From assembly GCA_947038155.1 (NCBI GenBank), contig CAMQVH010000025.1:1-38450 (forward strand): a stretch of DNA of 38,450 nucleotides, given 5' to 3'. This DNA is from an uncultured Bacteroides sp. (GTDB lineage Bacteria > Bacteroidota > Bacteroidia > Bacteroidales > Bacteroidaceae). The notes under the pieces are model-generated. The model did no database searches. It was not told the origin of the DNA and was given only the letters and a program-made list of their open reading frames with translations. How positions within the stretch are numbered: position 1 is the stretch's first letter; the number at the start of each line of letters is the position of its first letter. This document shows positions 34,395-38,450 of this stretch, piece after piece. The translations under genes and the position numbers were made by a program.

Positions 34395-34463
34395 ACGAGC
34401 TACAAGTTGCCGTGCGTAAACATTGCGCAGCTACTTGTAGCTCGTCATCCGTAGCTTGTAGCT
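34395..34463. repeat. Inverted and direct repeats around TTGTAGCT
   Basis: The 13-bp sequence ACGAGCTACAAGT (34395-34407) has an exact inverted copy at 34433-34445, and CTTGTAGCT occurs again just downstream (34455-34463). It lies between lspA and the dksA-like gene. Strings of AGCTACAAG are, from memory, common between Bacteroides genes. Confidence 0.7.
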
Positions 34464-34468
34464 ATCTA

Positions 34469-34849
34469 TTATTTTTTACCACTGTTCTTAGCCTCGATGC
34501 TGAGTGTAGCATGAGGAACAGCACGCAAGCGTTCTGCCGGAATCAACTTTCCAGTCTCACGGCAAATGCCATACGTTTTATTCTCAATACGTACCAAAGC
34601 TGCCTGCAATCCTTGGATAAACTTCAGCTGGCGCTGTGCCAGACGTGTCGTTTCTTCCTTTGAAAGCGTATTAGCTCCTTCTTCCAACACTTTATAAGTA
34701 GGAGATGTATCGTCGGTATCATTACCATCCAATCCCATCAAGCTCATCTTCAACTGATCGTAATCACGTTGAGCCAACTCCAACTTCTCCATAATAATGG
34801 CACGGAATTCCTCGAGTTCCGCATCCGAATATCTAGTCTTTTCTGCCAT
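34469..34849 (-). CDS. TraR/DksA-family protein with degenerate zinc finger
   Basis: A 126-residue protein of the DksA/TraR family, whose members bind RNA polymerase through the secondary channel. A long coiled coil is predicted (residues about 8-90, tip near DGNDTDDTSP). The C-terminal block YGICRETGKLIPAERLRAVPHATLSIEAK keeps the family shape, but only Cys96 of the four zinc Cys remains; Thr99, Ser117 and Ala120 replace the others. It can probably fold without zinc. It follows ileS by 36 bp and precedes lspA in the same direction. Confidence 0.9.
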   Translation of the reverse strand: MAEKTRYSDAELEEFRAIIMEKLELAQRDYDQLKMSLMGLDGNDTDDTSPTYKVLEEGANTLSKEETTRLAQRQLKFIQGLQAALVRIENKTYGICRETGKLIPAERLRAVPHATLSIEAKNSGKK

Positions 34850-34885
34850 AACTTTACTAGTTTAAAAGGTTAATCAATATTAGTA

Positions 34886-37800
34886 TTAGTCTTTTATCAC
34901 ATTGACAAACAATGAGAAATCGTCAAAATTAAGTTCTGTGCCGTCTTTCACTTCATCTGCCAAATCAAGGGATGTTCCTAAAACCTGGTTACAAATATAA
35001 GTATTATATTCGTTCACCGCATCATCTGTTTGCGTATTTTTGGAGATTGTGATCTTTATTTTGTCCGTAATCTCGAAACCGCTGGACTTACGTATATTTT
35101 GAATACGATTCACCAATTCGCGGGCTATACCCTCACGACGCAGTTCTTCGGTAACAGTAACTTCAAGAGCAACAGTCAGTTTACCTTCATTGGCAACCAG
35201 CCATCCCGGAATGTCTTCGCTGAAGATTTCGACATCCGCAGCTTCGATCACAGCTTCCGCGCCATCCAGATTCAATGTATACTTTCCGTTCTTTTCGAGT
35301 TCAGCTATCGCTTCCTGAGACATTTCCGCTACAGCAGCAGCCACTGCCTTCATCTGTTTGCCGAATTTCGGGCCTAACTTCTTAAAGTCACATTTCACCT
35401 TCTTCACCAATACACCAGCATCACCATCCACAAACTTGATATCTTTTACATTCACCTCGTTCATGATCAATGCTTTCACTGCTTCGATGTGAGCTTTCTG
35501 TTCTTCATCCACTACCGGAATCATGATACACTGAAGCGGCTGGCGAACTTTGATGTTCACTTTACGACGCAATGCCAATACCATAGAAGTTACGTCCTGT
35601 GCCATTTGCATACGGGCTTCCAGTTCCTTGTCTATCATTTCTTCCTGATACTTCGGGAATTCAGCCAAATGAATAGAAACCACATTATCACGTCCTGTAG
35701 CAGTGATCAAATCCGTATACAGACGATCGGCATAGAACGGAGAAATAGGCGCCATCAGCTTCGCAACTGTTTCAAGGCAAGTATACAATGTCTGATAAGC
35801 AGACAGTTTATCCTGAGTAAATTCACCACCCCAGAAACGTTTACGGTTCAGACGAACATACCAGTTAGACAGATTGTCATTGACAAAGTCAGAGATCAAA
35901 CGTCCTGCCTTAGTCGGTTCATATTCATTATAGCAAGTATCTACTTCCTTGATTAAGGTGTTCAATACTGACAAAATCCAACGGTCAATTTCCGGACGTT
36001 CTGCCATCGGAACATCTGCTTCTTTATATTCGAATCCGTCTACATTGGCATACAGCGCAAAGAACGAATATGTATTATATAAGGTACCGAAGAACTTACG
36101 GCGAACTTCTTCTATTCCTTCAACATCGAATTTCAAATTATCCCATGGAGATGAGTTAGTAATCATGTACCAACGCAACGGATCAGAACCATACTTCTCA
36201 ATCGTAGTAAACGGATCGACAGCATTGTTAAGGCGCTTGGACATCTTATTACCGTTCTTGTCAAGTACCAGTCCATTAGAGATCACGGCTTTATACGACA
36301 CACTATCAAATACCATAGTAGCGATAGCATGCAGTGTAAAGAACCATCCGCGTGTCTGATCCACACCTTCCGCGATAAAGTCAGCCGGATATACTTCACG
36401 GTTATCCAGAATATCTTTATTCTCGAATGGATAATGAATCTGTGCATAAGGCATAGCGCCGGAATCAAACCAGACATCAATCAGGTCCGATTCACGCTTC
36501 ATCGGCTGACCATCTTCCGATACCAGAATGATATCATCTACATACGGACGATGAAGGTCTATCTTATCATAATTTTCTTCGGTATATTCACCCGGTATAA
36601 AACCTTTATCCTTGTACGGATTGGATTTCATAAATCCGGCAGCTACCGATTTTTCGATTTCATTATAAAGTTCTTCTACAGATTCGATACATATTTCGCT
36701 CGTTCCATCTTCTGTACGCCAGATAGGCAGTGGAGTACCCCAATAACGGGAACGGCTTAAGTTCCAGTCATTCAGATTTTCCAGCCATTTGCCGAAACGA
36801 CCCGTTCCGGTAGACTCCGGTTTCCAGTTGATCGTCTTGTTCAACTCCATCATACGTTCCTTGCAGGCTGTAGAGCGGATAAACCAGCTATCCAACGGAT
36901 AATAAAGCACCGGCTTGTCTGTACGCCAGCAATGAGGGTAGTTGTGTACATGCTTTTCGATTTTGAAAGCCTGATTGTTTGCTTTCATCATCATACAAAG
37001 AGCGACGTCCAAAGATTCGGCAGCCTGTGCTGCTTTCTCATCATATTTGCCGTCTACCATAAACTGCGGATCATAGGCATTCTTTACCCATGCACCCTGA
37101 TATTCTTTGTATTTGTCTACATCCACACATTCTTTCACGAAGTTTTCATCCAGTTCGTCCAGTATATAGAACTTACCGGTAAGGTCTACCATCGGACGGG
37201 TTTCGCCCTTCTTGTTAATCATGAAAAGTGATGGTATACCTGCCGCACGAGCCACGTTCGCATCATCCGCACCAAATGTCGGTGCAATATGAACGATACC
37301 TGTACCGTCTTCTGTCGTTACATAATCACCCGGGATAACACGGAAGCCTTTATCACTTACTTTCCAGCTACCGTCTTCCGATACTTCAACCGGTTTCACC
37401 CAGGGAATCAGTTGCTCATATTCCATACCAATAAGATCAGCACCTTTGTATTCGGCGATTACTTTGAATGGTACGAGTTTATCTCCTGCCTTATAATCTT
37501 CCAGTTTCAGATCAGCAGCTTTCGGATGGAAATGTGTATTTAATAAAGCTTTGGCCAGAACAACTGTAATAGGTTCTCCTGTATAAGCATTATATGTCTG
37601 AACTGCAACATAATCAATCTTTGGTCCTACACAAAGCGCTGTGTTTGAAGGCAATGTCCAGGGAGTTGTTGTCCAAGCAAGGAAGTAAGGAGTTCCCCAC
37701 TCCGCCATTTCCGGTTTCGGATTTTTCATCTTAAACTGGGCAACAGCGGTCGTATCCTTTACGTCACGATAACAGCCCGGCTGGTTCAGTTCATGAGAAC

Positions 37801-38374
37801 TCAGTCCTGTTCCGGCAGCCGGAGAATATGGTTGGATTGTGTATCCTTTATACAGCAAACCTTTCTTATGCAGTTGCTTCAGCAGCCACCACAATGTTTC
37901 GATATAACGATTGTCATACGTGATATAAGGATGCTTCATATCCACCCAATATCCCATCTGGTGAGTCAGGTCTTCCCATTCCTTGGTATATTTCATCACG
38001 TCCTTACGGCAAGCAGCGTTATAATCTGCTACAGAGATTTTCTTACCAATATCCTCTTTTGTGATACCTAATGCTTTTTCTACACTTAGTTCCACAGGCA
38101 GTCCGTGGGTATCCCATCCGGCTTTACGCTTTACCTGGTAACCTTTCATTGTTTTGTAACGACAGAAAATGTCCTTAATGGTACGAGCCATTACATGGTG
38201 AATGCCCGGCATACCATTAGCCGAGGGAGGTCCTTCGAAAAACACAAACGAAGGGCAGCCATCACGTTCTGTCATACTCTTGGCGAAAACCTGGTTTTCG
38301 TCCCACTTCTTCAACACATCTTTGTTCACCTGTGAAAGGTCAAACTGCGAATATTCAGTAAATCTCTTACCCAT
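34886..38374 (-). CDS. ileS: Isoleucyl-tRNA synthetase (type 2-like)
   Basis: Class I synthetase that charges tRNA-Ile. The 1162-residue length is closer to eukaryote-like IleRS2 than to E. coli IleRS (938). The ATP-binding HIGH motif reads Gly57-Ile-His-His60 in ANGMPGIHHVM, an altered GXHH form; KMSKR is intact at 710-714. WDTHGLPVE, the editing-domain WTTTPWTLPSNTAL and FGADDANVA are present, and a long C-terminal region ends the protein. A -7 element lies upstream. It is the first gene of the minus-strand cluster with dksA-like and lspA. The enzyme assignment is certain; the type-2 label rests on length and motif. Confidence 0.97.
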   Translation of the reverse strand: MGKRFTEYSQFDLSQVNKDVLKKWDENQVFAKSMTERDGCPSFVFFEGPPSANGMPGIHHVMARTIKDIFCRYKTMKGYQVKRKAGWDTHGLPVELSVEKALGITKEDIGKKISVADYNAACRKDVMKYTKEWEDLTHQMGYWVDMKHPYITYDNRYIETLWWLLKQLHKKGLLYKGYTIQPYSPAAGTGLSSHELNQPGCYRDVKDTTAVAQFKMKNPKPEMAEWGTPYFLAWTTTPWTLPSNTALCVGPKIDYVAVQTYNAYTGEPITVVLAKALLNTHFHPKAADLKLEDYKAGDKLVPFKVIAEYKGADLIGMEYEQLIPWVKPVEVSEDGSWKVSDKGFRVIPGDYVTTEDGTGIVHIAPTFGADDANVARAAGIPSLFMINKKGETRPMVDLTGKFYILDELDENFVKECVDVDKYKEYQGAWVKNAYDPQFMVDGKYDEKAAQAAESLDVALCMMMKANNQAFKIEKHVHNYPHCWRTDKPVLYYPLDSWFIRSTACKERMMELNKTINWKPESTGTGRFGKWLENLNDWNLSRSRYWGTPLPIWRTEDGTSEICIESVEELYNEIEKSVAAGFMKSNPYKDKGFIPGEYTEENYDKIDLHRPYVDDIILVSEDGQPMKRESDLIDVWFDSGAMPYAQIHYPFENKDILDNREVYPADFIAEGVDQTRGWFFTLHAIATMVFDSVSYKAVISNGLVLDKNGNKMSKRLNNAVDPFTTIEKYGSDPLRWYMITNSSPWDNLKFDVEGIEEVRRKFFGTLYNTYSFFALYANVDGFEYKEADVPMAERPEIDRWILSVLNTLIKEVDTCYNEYEPTKAGRLISDFVNDNLSNWYVRLNRKRFWGGEFTQDKLSAYQTLYTCLETVAKLMAPISPFYADRLYTDLITATGRDNVVSIHLAEFPKYQEEMIDKELEARMQMAQDVTSMVLALRRKVNIKVRQPLQCIMIPVVDEEQKAHIEAVKALIMNEVNVKDIKFVDGDAGVLVKKVKCDFKKLGPKFGKQMKAVAAAVAEMSQEAIAELEKNGKYTLNLDGAEAVIEAADVEIFSEDIPGWLVANEGKLTVALEVTVTEELRREGIARELVNRIQNIRKSSGFEITDKIKITISKNTQTDDAVNEYNTYICNQVLGTSLDLADEVKDGTELNFDDFSLFVNVIKD

Positions 38375-38432
38375 AGCTATATCTACGATTTTACTATTTA
38401 CAATTTGAGGGGTATCCCCATTTTTAAGGGTG

Positions 38433-38440
38433 CAAATTTA
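38433..38440 (-). promoter_or_regulatory. -7 element of ileS
   Basis: Minus-strand TAAATTTG, about 58 bp upstream of ileS. The leader contains a small GGGG-TAT-CCCC hairpin (38409-38419). Confidence 0.5.
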
Positions 38441-38450
38441 CAAAAACATT

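Noticed and set aside
35489..35956. 155-residue plus-strand frame inside ileS
   Set aside because: Antisense shadow of ileS, rich in His, Phe and Arg, with no recognisable domain.

Overview
The window is a chromosomal segment of a Bacteroides-type organism (phylum Bacteroidota), probably of the B. thetaiotaomicron/ovatus group. The evidence is the proteins themselves (tandem-ACT SerB, HU/SPOR protein, lipidated TamL-type Omp85, BlaI/M56-TonB pair, DUF4296 and DUF3332 lipoproteins) and the promoters. Many genes are preceded at short distance by the Bacteroides -7 element TAnnTTTG, sometimes with TTTG about 19-21 bp upstream. Shine-Dalgarno sequences are generally weak. No phage, transposase, CRISPR or conjugation gene is present; this is mostly core genome.

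Layout. 1-84: 3' part of a tRNA-Pro and its terminator. 97-5717: trmN6 (-) divergent from a lon-tgt-lptF/G operon (+) that ends in a strong terminator. 5895-9215: a thioredoxin-fold protein without its CXXC (-), then serB (+) and a DEAD-box helicase (+). 9227-11943: an rfbC-ugd-lipoprotein group on the minus strand (nucleotide-sugar metabolism). 12033-13679: an HU-CCDC81/SPOR membrane protein and a zinc-ribbon/FHA protein (+). 13793-17932: a hexuronate module, lacI-uxaB (-) divergent from uxaC (+), with overlapping divergent promoters. 17933-18727: about 0.8 kb without genes, full of short direct and inverted repeats, beside two identical tRNA-Lys(CTT) genes. 18994-22154: MBL hydrolase and POT-type transporter (-), a small HAD protein (+) and an 82-aa protein (-). 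22456-27050: a soluble PAS-rich hybrid histidine kinase, an NlpE-like lipoprotein, DoxX and a DUF3332 lipoprotein (+). 27127-31360: TamL-like Omp85 protein, M56/TonB sensor-peptidase and BlaI repressor (-). 31552-32310: TrmH-family methyltransferase (+). 32261-38374: an ileS, dksA/traR-like, lspA, DUF4296 and small-protein cluster (-).

The genes mainly serve housekeeping: tRNA modification and charging (trmN6, tgt, trmH, ileS), proteolysis (lon), envelope building (LptF/G, LspA, TamL, several lipoproteins) and hexuronate breakdown (uxaB, uxaC under a LacI regulator). The observations most worth a second look are: an isoleucyl-tRNA synthetase whose HIGH motif reads GIHH, a pattern I remember being linked to mupirocin hyper-resistance; a Tgt, a DksA-like protein and a thioredoxin-fold protein that each lost their metal-binding or redox cysteines; an array of four palindromes at an exact 22-bp period and a cluster of GGTGAYAA octamers in the 0.8-kb gap; a likely leaderless mRNA for the HU/SPOR protein; and a strong terminator lying inside a gene on the opposite strand. 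I found no clear new multi-gene system. The repeat-rich gap is the best candidate for undescribed biology.
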